A stretch of DNA of 64,000 nucleotides from Homarus americanus (taxonomy: Eukaryota > Arthropoda > Malacostraca > Decapoda > Nephropidae): NCBI RefSeq assembly GCF_018991925.1, contig NW_024726283.1, forward strand, positions 38,501 through 102,500, read 5' to 3'. Shown in pieces: positions 24,038 through 38,984 of the stretch. The translations under genes were made by a program, and so were the position numbers. The first letter of the stretch is position 1. Every line of letters starts with the position of its first letter. The notes under the pieces are model-generated. The model was not told the origin of the DNA, did not search any database, and saw nothing but the letters and a program-made list of their open reading frames with translations.

Positions 24038-26330
24038 CAGGTTGTACCTCTCTAGTCCGGCAACCTCGGGACCTGACCGGTGCCGGACCATGGAAATTGC
24101 CGGACCATGGAAATTCACCCTTTTCCTGGATAGATAGTGACTTGTGCTTATGCTTGGAAGCACTAGCACCACTTTCTCTGCATCATGGTCTCTTTGAAGA
24201 CATATTGAAGGGTTAAATGTCGTATAGTAGCTTCTCAAATTTCGCGAGTTTTTAATTTTTAATGTATTTTATTGGAACACACAAAAAAATAAATAAATAA
24301 AAATTTTGACGGCGGAAACTTGAATTTCGACGGGTTTGAACGGCCCGCCAACGTGCAGATGACGTGCATAATCGTGTAAACCTCGTCATTTCTCTTATGT
24401 ACAAAAGATTCATTATTGTTTATTACTGAATGTCTTTTTTATTGAATTAATGTTTGTGTGCAAAATGAGCAATACAATTCATTAATAATACGTAGAATAT
24501 TAAAACACACGAGGAAATGACACAGCATTGTTTTCGTTGATTACAAAGCCAGTGACTGACTGGTTCTACTTATAAAACTGAAGAAAATAAGACCTTGGTT
24601 GTAGCTGTAGTAAAATTAATATGGTTGTTTTAAGTACAGTGACCCCTCGTTTAACGAACACCTCGGTTAACGTAATTTCGATTAACGAACTGCCTTCCAT
24701 AAGGATCTTCAATTCGGTTAACGAAGTTCTTACGAACCGACCTCAACATGTTTTCGCTTGCACTGACCGGGCAACCAGCTTTAGTATTAGTCCGCCAATA
24801 CATTAATCGGTTCTAGGGCTTAAATTCCTTACTATTTTAGTAAATATCAAGAAGTTTATACTATTCAATAATTTTAAAAGTTTAATATTCAATTTTTTTG
24901 TCATTTTAATAATTATTGAACATAATTGAAGGTAAAGTGACTAGTTTAATGCGCGGCATCCAGCCTCTTAACACAGCAAACAGGAGTTAGTCTCTCTCTG
25001 TTTTCACTGGAGCTAACATCTTGCTTGAGACTCTCTTCAACTAAACGCTTTTTTCTGTGTTTCCAAGCAAATTATTGGTCATTTTCAAATATATTTTACA
25101 TATTGACAATATATAATGCAGTGCAGTGTTGATTTAAAGAAAATAATCTTGAATTACACCAGAGAGCTAAAATTTTATGGGTGAAATGGCGCCATGGGGT
25201 GACTTCTCTTCCATCCCAATGCCTTCTCTTCTTCCTTCTCCTCCACCCCCATTCTAAATCCCATCATCATCATCCAGGAGCCTTCTACATACACACCTCA
25301 AAGTAAGTGAACTTTTCTACCATTTTTGTTGAATTTAGGAAATTTTCGGTGAGCTGGAACCAATTACCCAAAAACCCATTGAAACAATGGTTTCGGTTAA
25401 CGAACTTTTCGGTTAACGAACGATCTTCTAGAACGGATTGAGTTCGTTACCGAGGGGTCACTGTAATGTTATTTAATGTTAATAAATGGAACAATAGAAG
25501 TAGCTAACGATAATGGTAAAGAAAAAAGAGAGATCGCTTATGTAAGTGCGCATGCGCACACGTGAAAACATATCGTCATTACTTTACATAAGAATATGAA
25601 AGCAACACTTATTTACTGTTCATATATATTTTAATTAATGTTTTTGAATTTGTTTTTATTGAATTAATGTATGTGTGTGCAAAATTAACAATACAATTTA
25701 TTAATAGTACGTGGAATATTAGAGGAGACGAGACGGCTGCCGGCATTGTTTATGTTAAAGCTTACAAAACCAGTGACTGATTGGTTCTACATATAAAACT
25801 GAAGAAAATAAGACCCTGATTTTAGCTGTAGTAAAATTACTGTAAAAATATTAATATGGTTGTTTGAAGTACCTGTAATGTTATTTAATGTTAATAAATG
25901 GAACAATATAAGTAGCTAACCATTAATGGTAAAAAAAAAGTGAGACTGCGGGTATGTAAGTGCGCACATGTGAAAACATATCGTCATTACTCTACATAAG
26001 AATATGAAAGCAACACTTATTTACTGCTCATATATAATGAAGGGTTAAATGTTGTACTCTGTATAGAGAAGCAGAGAGAGAGAGAGAGAGAGCAGCCGAA
26101 CTGCCGGATGTAAACAAACCTTAATTTCCCGCGGCTTTGTTGTTGTTTTTTTATGGGGATTAGCCCACCCGGCATAGGTCACTGACCCACATTGGGGCCT
26201 GAGGGGCAAAAATTTAATACTCCTGTAATAATGATAATAATTCATATTAGTAAAAAGCTGCCTATCTACCTATTGGACAAACTAAAATCGTTCTGGACCA
26301 CAGAATGCCGGACTAGAGAGGTACAACCTG
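24038..26330. mobile_element. Family A element copy 3, interrupted by S1
   Basis: Same termini as A1 with TA on both sides. It spans 2293 bp because an 827 bp S element sits in its first block C repeat. Removing S1 and one TA restores TTTTAAGTAATGTTATTTAA as in A1 (about 8598). Confidence 0.92.
24637..25463. mobile_element. Family S element copy 1 (827 bp)
   Basis: Ends CAGTGACCCCTCGTTTAACG and CGAGGGGTCACTG with sub-terminal repeats of GGTTAACGAAC. TA on both sides is confirmed against the empty A copies. No transposase. A short frame, TNTSVNVISINELPSIRIF, arises from the terminal repeat. A second copy lies at 54803-57225. Confidence 0.93.
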
Positions 26331-26397
26331 TACTAAGTGACACGACTTCCCGTGGGCACACCTTATCACGTGCTCTGAACATGCTACCTCATAGCTA

Positions 26398-28804
26398 GTG
26401 GAAAGTTACAGAGGGTGATAGAGTATATAAATCAAATGTAATTAACCCATTTATATGATACTTCTGCCTATATGACAGGGGCTATTACATCGCTCAGTCA
26501 CACCATCCAAGCTCAGCAAGGAATACACTAAACTTGCAACTTGCAGAAAAGCCCTATACATAAACCCAACCAAGTTACATGCATATGTGTGTAAACACTA
26601 AACTGGGAAGCTGACACCTGCAGTTGAACAGCTACTCAAGCCCTAGTCTGCAATGCCTTATTGAGAGTATATTAAGTACAATGGCAAATTGGAAGATTCT
26701 GACTTACAAAACTAAAATATTACTGCCAATATCAACACAATACAGTAGTGGAAATCGTTAACTTGGGTAAGCAAATCCCTTCATAACATGGCAGAAATAA
26801 TCTTCTCCTATTTTGTGTTTAAGAATGCACTTTCTTAGCAATGTACAACTTTTGCTACTATAATCACGTTGGATGAATGAGTAAGTGGTGCTTAAGACTC
26901 TTCGATGAAACGTTTATTTTTGCAGAGAGCAATGGTGCTGAGCTCTGAAGGGTTCTACCATGGTATGGCTGAAAATTTACAGTCTGTGATGATATACTGT
27001 AGAACTATCATATTTGTAGTTTGAAAAGATGTGTCTATGACATCATTAAAATTAATATAAAACTCATATTTGTAGTTTCAAAATTATTAACATTATTATC
27101 CTTCCTGGGAAAAAATAAATAAAATGTCCGCATTTTCTATGTCTAAGGTTTGAAAAATTATTTAGATACAAACCAAAGAAATAATCTTGTCCATCCATTT
27201 ACAGTAAATTGATATAAATTATATTTAAAATAATTAAAGTATCAATAGCTGAACAGGTGAAAAATAAGTACTGGATATTATATTATGTCAGTACAGTATT
27301 ACCCCGCCTAACGCGGTTTCACTTAACGCGTTTTATCATATACGCGGTGCCTCGCCAGGTTGAAACTTCACTTAACGCGGAATTTTTCATCATATACGGA
27401 AGCAGCGCGGGCACGACAGCGTTATTGTTAAGGCTTGGTCATCAAAACATTACCGAGTTCTTACACCGCCACCCACCAGCCGCCCAAGTCAGTGATAGTG
27501 ATAATTATAGTGAGGATATGGACTTATATGGCCTTTGGATTGACAAAGAGGCCCTGCAAGCCTCTGTGGTGGATAGTGATACAATTGATACAAGTGATAC
27601 AGGTGAGGCCAATAATCTGCCCTCTGCCTTCGAACCAACCCCCATCCCGTGTGCCCAGCCATCTTTTCTACTAATGCAAGTGTAAAAACCTAATATTATT
27701 GATATTTCTCTTAATTATTAATTGTGTGTGCATACCATCATAGTTAAGATAAATTTTACTACAACTTAGTTGTGTGTCAGTCAAAAGTGGAGTTTGGGGG
27801 TCGGGCCAGTCTCTATTGGAATTAATCCCATATGTTCTGTTGTTCACTTAACGCGGTTTTCACTTAACGCGGTACCCTGTGGGTTCAATTGACCGCGTTA
27901 AGCGGGGTACAACTGTATATATTAAAATAAGAAAGGTACTTATAATAATTGATATAACCTACACAATGTCTATTCTGTGAAGTTATGTTGCTGAATGTGT
28001 TAATGTGGGTATATATATAATGTATACCTAGATACCCATTCCTTGTAAACTTGATTGAAGAATCTTTTCTAGAATTTCTTGAAAATGTGAAATTGTTGCC
28101 GCAATCCCGTAGACATGTACGTCACTCACAGGGGGACACAGCTGATGCTAAGGCCGGTGACTGGGTCAATGTCCACGAAAATCCTGAGTAGAGCAAACTG
28201 CCACTCCCTGTCAGTGAACTCAAGTACTCTGGGATACACTAGTGCATCCACCACACCATACCTCAGAATGCTGAGACCATCTCTCATGATCGGAGATGTG
28301 TCATCACTAGGGGGGTGCTGGTAACTAGGGGTTACTCACGCCATACAAAAGAATTTTGTTGATAGGATGTTGATTGATGAATAGTCACAACAACTGCAGT
28401 CACTTCCTGTCACACCCTGGGTAGTGAACTAATCATTTGCAGAAACTAATGTTCTCTTCAGCTCAAAGGATTGTTGCCATAATTCAGCAACTATCAATAA
28501 CTCAGTATTGGGTATCGATATAAAAAAGAAATGCACATCATCTTTGGATGACAAAATACAAATCACTCAACGTATAACGTCTCACTACAGGTTATCATAA
28601 TACACCTCGGAAGAGTATAACACGTCACTGTTCTTTGTTTTCCTGTTTTTGTAAAACACTTATGACTTGTTATGTAGAATGCCTATACAGTATAGACCGG
28701 AATGTTATTATCCGTTACCACTTATGTAACAGTTGCTTCTTCTTTGTACCAGTATGCCACAGTAATGGGGAGAACATAATGTCTCTACCTTTACCAACTG
28801 TGTA
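26398..28804. repeat. Repeat X copy 2, interrupted by E3
   Basis: Colinear with X copy 1. Blocks 26398-27293 and 27916-28804 flank E3. The right part ends abruptly at F1 after CTACCTTTACCAACTGTGTA, whereas copy 1 continues TCCGTTGAGG. No coding sequence was recognised. Confidence 0.65.
27294..27915 (+). mobile_element. Family E element copy 3 with transposase tail remnant (622 bp)
   Basis: Ends CAGTATTACCCCGCCTAACG and TTAAGCGGGGTACAACTG, TA on both sides. Plus-strand translation gives QNITEFLHRHPPAAQVSDSD and EALQASVVDSDTIDTSDTG, the acidic C-terminal tail of the E5 transposase. This is a deletion derivative that joins the left end to the last part of the gene. Confidence 0.88.
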
Positions 28805-30021
28805 CAGTGAACCCTCACTTTACGCGGTCAATTGAAGCCACGGAGGCCCGCGTAAAGCGAGAAACGCGTAAAGTGAACAACATAACATATGGGATTAAAT
28901 GAAATAGAGACCGGCTGACCCCCAAACTCCACTTTTTCTGACACAATACCTATGTTCTAGTAAAAATAACATCTTAATTTTATGATGGTACATGCACACA
29001 ATTAATACTTAAGAGAAATAGAGAAATACAGTCGCCAAGTTAATGTCCATTCAAATAATGGACTCAACTCCCTCCCCCTCTTCTCACACTACACTCGCTG
29101 GCTCTTCCCTCTCTGAGAAATTTTGGGGGGAAATCCACTAAATTTTAATAAATAATACCTCAAACTAAAGTTAGGATAATATAATTGACATTGCTGGATT
29201 CCTTGTATGACCAGGAATATTTTGAATATAAATGTCATATATTTTGCACAAAAGATAACATATTTACTCAGAGTAAACAAAATACTTACATTAGATCTAA
29301 AATTTGTATGTCGAATGCAAAATCTATGATGTTTATATTCAAAATGATCATCAAATTGTAAGAATTCCAGCAATGTAAATTATATTCTGGCTGGGTAATT
29401 TGTATGAATTTTATGAGCTAAAACAAATATCTTCAGTTAATAAAAAAAAAAATATTCTTCACAACACTATCTGTCAATCAAAGTACCCCACCTTGCCTCC
29501 CCCCCTCTTCCAACCGCGCCAGATGGTCGGTCGGTCCCTCCCTCCCCCCACCCCCCCACCAACCCTCCTTACCAGATATATATTTGGGAGAAACCAGAAT
29601 ATTTACCTTTTTAGTAATAAATAATACCTCAGAATAAAGTTAGGATAATATAATTGACATTGCTGGATTCCTTGCAAGACCAGGAATATTTTGAATATAC
29701 ACTTCATATATTTTGCACAAAAGATAACATATTTGCTCTGAGTAAACAAAATACTTGCATTAGATCTAAAATTTGTATGTCTAATGCAAAATCTATGATG
29801 CTTATATTCAAAATGATCATCAAATTGTAAGAATTCCAGCAATGTAAATTATATTCTGGCCGGATAATTTGTATGAATTTTATTAGCTAAATAAAAAAAT
29901 TATTCTTCACCCGCGTAAAGGGGTACACACACCGCGGAATGTGAGCATCCCGGGTTCCGGCAGGGTACCGCGTAAACGTGGAAACGCGGAATGTGGGACC
30001 GCTTAAAGTGAGGGTTGACTG
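28805..30021 (-). mobile_element. Family F element copy 1 with two palindromic units (1217 bp)
   Basis: Ends CAGTGAACCCTCACTTTACG and AAAGTGAGGGTTGACTG, TA on both sides. Palindromic units at 29173-29388 and 29643-29857 are separated by a C-rich tract (29528-29565). F resembles E in sub-terminal layout but has distinct termini. Left flank is repeat X and right flank is the inside of G2. Confidence 0.87.
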
Positions 30022-31314
30022 TATATAATGTTATGGTAAATATCATAAACACACATAGGCATGGCTAGGTTTATTACAAAGTGATGTAAAGGGTCCGCTT
30101 AATGCTGTACAGTGAACCCTCACTTTACGCGGTTAATTCAACCCACAGGGTACCGCGGAAAGTGAGAAATGCGTAAAGTGAACAACATAACATATGGGAT
30201 TAATTGAAATAGAGACCGGGTCGACCCCCAAACTCCACTTTTTCAGACAGAATACCTACGTTGTAGTAAAAATAACTTCTTAATTTTATTATGGTATGCA
30301 CACACAATTAATAATTAAGAGAAATATCAATAATATTAGGTTTTTTAACACTTACATTAGTAGAAAAGATGGCTGGGCACACGGGGATGGGGGGTTGGTT
30401 CCGAGGCAGAGGGCAGATTATTGGCCCTCACCTGTATCACTTGTATCAATTGTATCACTATCCACCACAAAGGCTTGCAGGGCCTCTTTGTCAAACCCCT
30501 CAAAGTCCATATAAGTCCATATCCTCACTATAATTATCACTATCACTGACTTGGGCCGGCTGTGGTGGGTGGCGGGTGAAGAACTCGGTAATGTTTTGAT
30601 GACTGGGCGACCTTGTGCGTACCCTGCTCGCGCCGCTTACACAACATGGCGGATGGCGGGAGGTTTGGATCCAAAAATGCCGCGGCTCGCCAGCCACTCT
30701 CCGCGTAAAGGGGTACACGCACCGCGGAATGTGAGCATTCCGGTTTCGGCAGGGTACCGCGTAAACATGGAAACGCGGAATGTGGGACCGCGTAAATCGA
30801 GGGTTGACTGTAGTCCACAAAACATGTAGCTATGCTTTTTTTACTTGGTCTCCATCATACGAGTCCGTTTTCTCTCACATCAGGACGCCTGAGTCCTCCG
30901 TTTTCTCTCTTAATCTTAGAGTGCACCAGAAACTTTACTATTTTTAGTAATGCCACAGAATTTGAAATTGCAACCCCAATTGCAACTGGGGTTGCAATTG
31001 TTGAGGCAACTACATATGTCTGATTACAGCAAATGTGTTATTGTCAATTTGTAGGTGAAAGTTTTTATCCTCAATTGATGTAGGTTAACATTTCACCTGT
31101 AGGCAAATGCTTAAAAAAAGCCTAAGTAAGGAAGCATATTCCTTTAACACATAATATTTGACCAGTATGGGAAGGATCATCTTGTCTCCGTCAGGGGGTC
31201 GTGGAGTGGTGGTGCAACAGGCGTCACTTTTTCTTTTCTTTTTTTTTGGGGGGGGGGCACGGACATATATGTGATCGGACGTTGTTCGGTTGGACGTTAA
31301 CCGGCGCATGACTG
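30022..31314. mobile_element. Family G element copy 2, truncated and interrupted by F2
   Basis: TATAATGTTATGGTAAATAT onward matches G1 from about 5620. The right terminus GTTAACCGGCGCATGACTG is followed by TA. The left end is missing. F2 interrupts it. The conserved hairpin ATTGCAACCCCAATT lies at about 30966. Confidence 0.8.
30110..30810 (-). mobile_element. Family F element copy 2 with transposase tail remnant (701 bp)
   Basis: Ends CAGTGAACCCTCACTTTACG and GAGGGTTGACTG. TA duplication is confirmed by G1 (AATACTGTAGTCCAC at about 5701). The minus strand encodes NITEFFTRHPPQPAQVSDSD followed by EDMDLYG, the transposase tail. Overlapping frames of 62-106 codons here are this remnant or its shadows. 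Confidence 0.9.
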
Positions 31315-31769
31315 TATTTGATATTTTTTGTTCAATTAATGTTTAAGGTTCCTATGTTATGTTATAATATTATATGATTGTATGGTTTTTGTATGTGGAT
31401 ATTTATATTTTTCCAAGACATTACAATAGTTATACATAAAATTCATGCTTTTTAATGTCCATTAATACCCAACGAAAACGTGAGGAAAATGACGTCATAG
31501 AGTTGAGGAATAAACGGCAGCGCTGCACCATGCTAGTAATAGTGAGTTGTAAACAACAGTCGTGTCATGTCGCTGTTGTAGTATTTCTATTATTTTAGTA
31601 TTTTTGGCCATTTCAGTTAATTTCTTTATAATAACAAAGTTGTATTTCAAAGTTGTTTTATATATGTGTTCTCAGAAAGAGAATAACAACTGACTGGGCA
31701 GTCACATTGAAGTTTGTGAGTAGTAAATAGTGTGTCTCGCTGCTATGCACCAGAAATTTTTAAGGTTCA
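31315..31769. other. No gene recognised
   Basis: AT-rich intronic DNA, one CRE-like ATGACGTCAT at about 31488. I see nothing else supportable. Confidence 0.4.
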
Positions 31770-31855
31770 TGATCTTGATCTGCTGTATAAGCCGACCCCA
31801 TGATTTTGGGGAATTTTGGGGGGCTTACAACCTCAGCTTATATGCCGAGAAATAT
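31770..31855. mobile_element. Family H-like remnant
   Basis: GTATAAGCCGACCCC and CAGCTTATATGCCGAGAAATA resemble the two ends of H with almost no interior. A similar remnant is at about 33990-34119 (GCGTCTTATATGGCGTGAAA). Confidence 0.45.
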
Positions 31856-33165
31856 GGTGTGTTAAACTCTCATTTCATCCGTGACCTTGAACGCCTTTCT
31901 CTTTTGTCGGATCACCAGTATGGCTTTCGCCAGGCAAGATCTACTGGTGATCTGCTCTCCTACTGCACCCATCTTTGGTCATCCTCTCTTAGGGATTATG
32001 GGGAAACTTTAGTTGTGGTCCTCGACATCTCCAAAGCATTAGACAAATCATTGCTTTCTAAACTTCCCTCTTATGGTTTCTCTCCACTTTGTTCTCTAAT
32101 TTCTAGCTTCCTTGAGAACCGATCAATAAGAGTTGCTGTCGAAGGATCGATCTCTCGCTCTTTTTCTACCAATAGTGGTGTCCTTCAGGATTGTGTTCTT
32201 TCACCTAGTATTCTCTCAATGATTTACTTCACACTACGTCTAATTCTACCTATTCTTATGCTGATTTTTCTTCTCTTCACTCTTCTTCACATTTTTCCCT
32301 TCCCTCTAATTCTCAAACTAGAGCCATCTCTCGAGCTGATATCTTTTCATCTATCAATGCGCATCTGTGCAGCATCTCCGAATGGGGAGGTAGAAACTTG
32401 GTTTAACTTCAATAGCAATAAAACACAGTTTTTACCAATTACACTTCAAAATAAAAGGTCTCCCACCAATCACATTTCAGGATGCAATCATTCTGCCAAA
32501 TTCTATAATAGATATGCTAAGCCTCACCATTTCCTCTTATGTCATGGAAGCCACACATCCACAACATTGCTAAAGCTGCCTCCTGAAAGCTTGGAATGCT
32601 GTACAGATTCCGTAGTTACTTCACTCCTGAGCAATTGCTTCAAGTTTATAAGGGATTCATTCCTCCTAACTTGGAGTACTGCTCTCATATCTGGTGTGGC
32701 TCTTCTTCTGTCCATCTATTAGATAAGGTGAAATCAAAGGCATTTCATCTTATTAACTCTCCACCTTTAGTTGATAATCTCTCTTCCCTTTCTCTTTGTC
32801 TCAATGTTGCTTCACTCTCTCTCTTTTTCAGGTACTTTAACGGGCAATGTTTGGTAGATTTGGCATCCTGTGTACCCCCGGCAAGGCCATGGGCTCATAA
32901 CACTTGTCTTGCCTGCGATGCCCACCATTTCTGTGTTATAGTACGTACTTCTTTCCTCACACAGCCAAACTATGGAATGCGCTGCTTTCTTCTGTATTTC
33001 CACATTTTTACAATGTGTGTCACTTCAAAAAGCTGATTTTCTGGCATCTTCGTGGTGTATATTAATTTAGCCTTTTTCTCTTCTATTTTTAATTTCTTTT
33101 TACTCTTATTTTTTTGCCTCACAAGCCCAGGTGGGGTATTCCACATAAAAAAAACTATACTTTTT
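31856..33165 (+). pseudogene. LINE reverse transcriptase remnant
   Basis: Plus-strand frames give LSDHQYGFRQARSTGDLLSY, then VVVLDISKALDKSLLSKLP (RT motif A), SSFLENRSIRVAVEGSIS and SGVLQDCVLSPS (PQGSVLSP-like). After a frameshift the catalytic box reads YADF at 32257-32268 instead of YADD. The tail has YKGFIPPNLEYCSHIW and HLINSPPLVDNLSSLSL. Frameshifts, a short deletion after motif A and the lost catalytic Asp show a dead copy. The clade (Jockey/CR1-like) is uncertain. Confidence 0.85.
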
Positions 33166-34631
33166 ACTTAGTTTGTTGTAATAAACTCCGACATTGCCAC
33201 TTAAGGTAATCACCCATTTTGACTGTTTATTTAATATGTATAACATAATGTAAATATTTCTTGTCCTGATATCAACCAATTCAGGATAGATACAGTGTAT
33301 TCTTGTATTTTCAAATTATATTACAATTACATATTGTATTTTTTCTTTATTACTGAAGATGTTCTATTAATCACGATGAACCATATACCGTAAAAGGCCA
33401 ATCATATGAGAATATAATACTGAATCAATAAGTAAATAAACCTGACGAATGTGGCAACACCTGATCAGCCCCAGCCTGTTTACATACTAGTTTTGGTAGG
33501 CCAATAGAAAATCTGATTAGACCACTGTACCATATTCAGTGAGTAAGTGTTGTTCTTCTCATAAGATTTTCTTATTAGTCTTCCCCCATTTCTTAAAACA
33601 TAAACAGTACTTATTTTATAAAAAAAATTTATTTTAGTACTTCTGGTGACCAAAGCACCTCAGAGTCCGATAAAAGTGAATTCCGATATATTGAAGTCCG
33701 ATTTATCGAGGTTTTATTGTGAGAAAATTAAAAAAAATAATTGTCCTAAGGGCAAACTCGTAAAGGGAATAAACATTTCTTTGCACACAAGTTGGCTGGC
33801 TCAGTGGGAGAGCGAAAGGAGGCGAGGCGTGTGGGGAGGGCGTCTTCATTGCTACGGTGATGAACCAGGGAGTATATGCAAATGGCAACTGTGTTAAACT
33901 TCCATTTGGCCTTTATTTATCGGTCTGACAATCCAGTACAGTGCTTTTTGTTGTAACTTATTTAATGGTATTATTTTTATTTATTCCTCACCTTTACTGG
34001 TACTGTACTGTATATATTAAGGAAACCTTGGCTACAGGAGGAAAATCCACACAAAAGTTTTGTCCTAAATACTCCCTGCTAAAATGGGGGGTGCGTCTTA
34101 TATGGCGTGAAATATGGTATGTCTTTATTAATGTTATTTTATATAAACGTGTGAAGTGACCACTAGTGGTAAAGAAAAAAAAGTGAGACAGATGACGGAA
34201 GGCCAATTTGATTCCATAGTATGTTTACTATTGCTAGTTTCCTTCACTCAAATGTAAAAAAACACAGCGCTGCCACACTGCACAAAACCTGAGGAGCCCC
34301 GATAAATGCACTAGTGAAGGGGACTGTACATATGCACACCTGCAAACATAGCATCATTCCAACTAATAGGGAGATTACTGCATTAACAATTTTTGTTGTA
34401 GTGAATTTCTTTTAAAGAAATTTCCCAAAATCAGGTGATAACTGTACTGAATTCTGCTCAAAGTAGTGGTGGGAGCAAACAAAATTTTATTTTTTATAAA
34501 ATTACATTAATTTAAGAGGCAACTTTAGTCAGAATTTGTTCCCTATTATCTCAGTGCTGGTTAGGTAAAACAATGTGAATAGGAACATAATCTGATTATA
34601 TTTTATACAGTCATTTTTTATTTCCTTTCAG
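33166..34631. other. Intronic DNA, no gene
   Basis: Contains a K-like piece at about 33690-33800 (AATAATTGTCCTAAGGGCAA) and an H-like remnant at 33990-34119. The rest is unassigned intron. Confidence 0.5.
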
Positions 34632-34988
34632 ATGGCTTGTACTGCCCTGATGTCAGCAATCTGTTATGGAGGCTTGGCTGTTATCACATCTCCAGTGTTT
34701 CTTACGGTTATTTTGGGACATGACCCAGGGAGTGAAAGAGTAGACGTGATGATCTCTGGAATTTTTTTAAGCATTGTTAGCTGCATACATGCCTTTGCTT
34801 GCATGATTTTCCCCAGTGGTATTAGAACACCACCCAGGTTTATCAAGAAGATTGCTGAGGAACTGTCATCCTTTGATGTCTCGAAGCTTAACTTGAATGG
34901 TTTGGCATCATCAGCTGCCGTTACGAATTGCATTGAGTTCCTGACCAAACAGCGAGGTTTATACACCAAGGTCGATCTTGTTTCTTTC
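34632..34988 (+). CDS. Exon 3: polytopic membrane protein
   Basis: Acceptor TTTATTTCCTTTCAG, donor GTAAGT at 34989, 119 codons, phase 0 at both ends. It encodes two hydrophobic segments (SAICYGGLAVITSPVFLTVI and MISGIFLSIVSCIHAFACMI). An amphipathic or soluble stretch follows (KKIAEELSSFDVSKLNLNG ... EFLTKQRGLYTKVD), then the start of another hydrophobic run. The first residue, Met, is internal, not an initiator. It is the largest exon in the window. No family recognised. Confidence 0.88.
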
Positions 34989-36160
34989 GTAAGTATAATA
35001 TGTATTACAGGTACACCACCGATTTTCTGGCACCCTTGGTTCCAAAGCCTTGCCGGATTACCGTATATCTCGGCTTACAAGGCTATGGGGTTTATAAGAC
35101 GACCCCCAAAATTTCCATTTAAAAAAGTAGGTTTTTGAGCTCTATTCGCTGTATAAGACCGGTACCCCAAATGTGACACTTACAATTGGGAGCTTACTGA
35201 CCCAGTAGTCCTTTACCAACCATCCCACTGACCAGTGCTGTTTACACATCCTTGGTGTTATTTAACTGGAACTAATGTCGGTGTCGAGTAAAATTTTTCC
35301 ATTTACTTGAAATGGATTTACCAATTAATTTGTTTATTTATAATATACAGTACTGTAATATATTAAACACTCTGCAAGTATTTTATTGAATTTACAAACT
35401 TGCTTCGCGACAAAGGAAGGCTATACCCGGTAGGTGAAGTTTACCTGCTACATTTATGGTTGCATCATCATTAAGGATCAAACTCCAAATCAGATGACGT
35501 TACTTCGGCTTCTTCATGCTCATCCTAAATTTAGCATGAAGAAAACTACCACTGTCGGTAGTTTCAAGAATTATCGCAGTCATTTACTGAATATTCTTTG
35601 TAAAAAAGATTAATTTTTAATGAATTATTTATAGGAGATAAGTATTATGATCAGTAAATATACCGGTATGCATTACTGGCCACTTCGGACACAAAGACGG
35701 GCTAAAAATAGCCCTATCTCCCCCTCTTACAGCGACCAATGGGAAGCGTCTTGGTAATTAAATTTTGTTTGTTTATTTTCATTGTTTGTCTAATTTATCA
35801 TGTTGTATCAAAATAATATTACTAAAAGTTGTGTAGGTAGTAGGCAGCTACCAAACAAGGAGATACTACCACCTGGGAAGATATTGAAAGCATAATGTAT
35901 TGTCTAATGGTAGACCCTGCTTCTATATGGCATCACAAAAATTTTGACCAAGTCCCAGGCTGCTGATCTGACTTTCTGCCTCATTTACACACAATTGCAG
36001 GGTCTCAATTGTTTCTCATACTTTGACAACACAACATACATACAGTATATTGTTTCTCACTTTTGATCTTTTTTCATTTTTGTATTTATTTATGGTTCTT
36101 TATTATTACTATTTTATTTTAAAATTTGAATTTATTATTGTAAATTTTATTTACTATGAA

Positions 36161-37999
<1,839 letters not shown>

Positions 38000-38984
38000 T
38001 ATTATTATTACAGTATTATTACATTTTTGCCCCCCAGACCCCGATGTGGGTCAGTGACTTGTGCCCGGGTGGGCTAATCCCTGTTTAAAAAAAAAGATAA
38101 TCCCGGTAATGCTATGATTGTGTTATAAATATATTTATTTGTGGAATTATTATTCCGATAATTATTTGTAAAACTTACGTGGTCTCCCAAGGTAAAGCCT
38201 GACGACAGTCTGCGTGGGTGTCGCTGAGAACTTCTTATGAAGAGTAATGCAAATAAAATAATGTCTAAATGAATTATTTATGGGAAATACGTATTATGAT
38301 CAGTAAAGAAATGTATTATTGGCCAACTCTGACACAAAGGCAAGCTGGAAAATGACCCCTAAAAGTGTGTAGTAACAGCGAGCGCTGGATGTAAAAAAAA
38401 ACCACTCTCCCTGTTTTGTCTCATCACTGGCAAATGGTGCGTGATGATAGCTGCGTTTATTACTGGGGTATGTTGTTATTTTACGGCATGTTAGACAGGT
38501 TTATAATACATTTTTATTAATTTAATATAACGGTAATCTTATTTTTAATCCAGCTTCCCAAACGTAAGTTTCAGTATAAAATAATTAGTGATAGGACCGT
38601 TTGAGTGTTTTACGATGTTCTCCATTGCCACTCTTGACACGCTAAACCACAATATGTAAGAGGTAAGAATTTTATACCTGGTATTTAAGACGACCCCTAA
38701 TTTTGGGCTGATTTTTTTAAGGTTCAAATTCCGTCTTATAGGCCGTGATATACGGTATCTGTTATGCCGGACCAACCGAGGTCAGGTAATAATAATTCAA
38801 CAATACACCTCTGACCCTCTAATTATACACCTCCCATGTCTCTAAAGCACCATGGACTGCTAGAAACTAAAATTAAACAAATGTTAAATGTAAATTAAAT
38901 GTGAAAAAGCCATAATTTTTAGCAACATAATATTACTGTACAAACTTTGTACTCAAATGTACTACACTAAAGAACTAAAAATTT

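Noticed and set aside
30500..30829. Four overlapping 62-106 codon frames on both strands
   Set aside because: This is the F2 element. Only the minus-strand NITEFF tail is a recognisable transposase remnant, and the others are shadows.
31730..32722. 330-codon plus-strand frame as a host gene
   Set aside because: It contains LINE reverse-transcriptase motifs, its early part is H-like transposon DNA, and it loses the RT frame after motif A.
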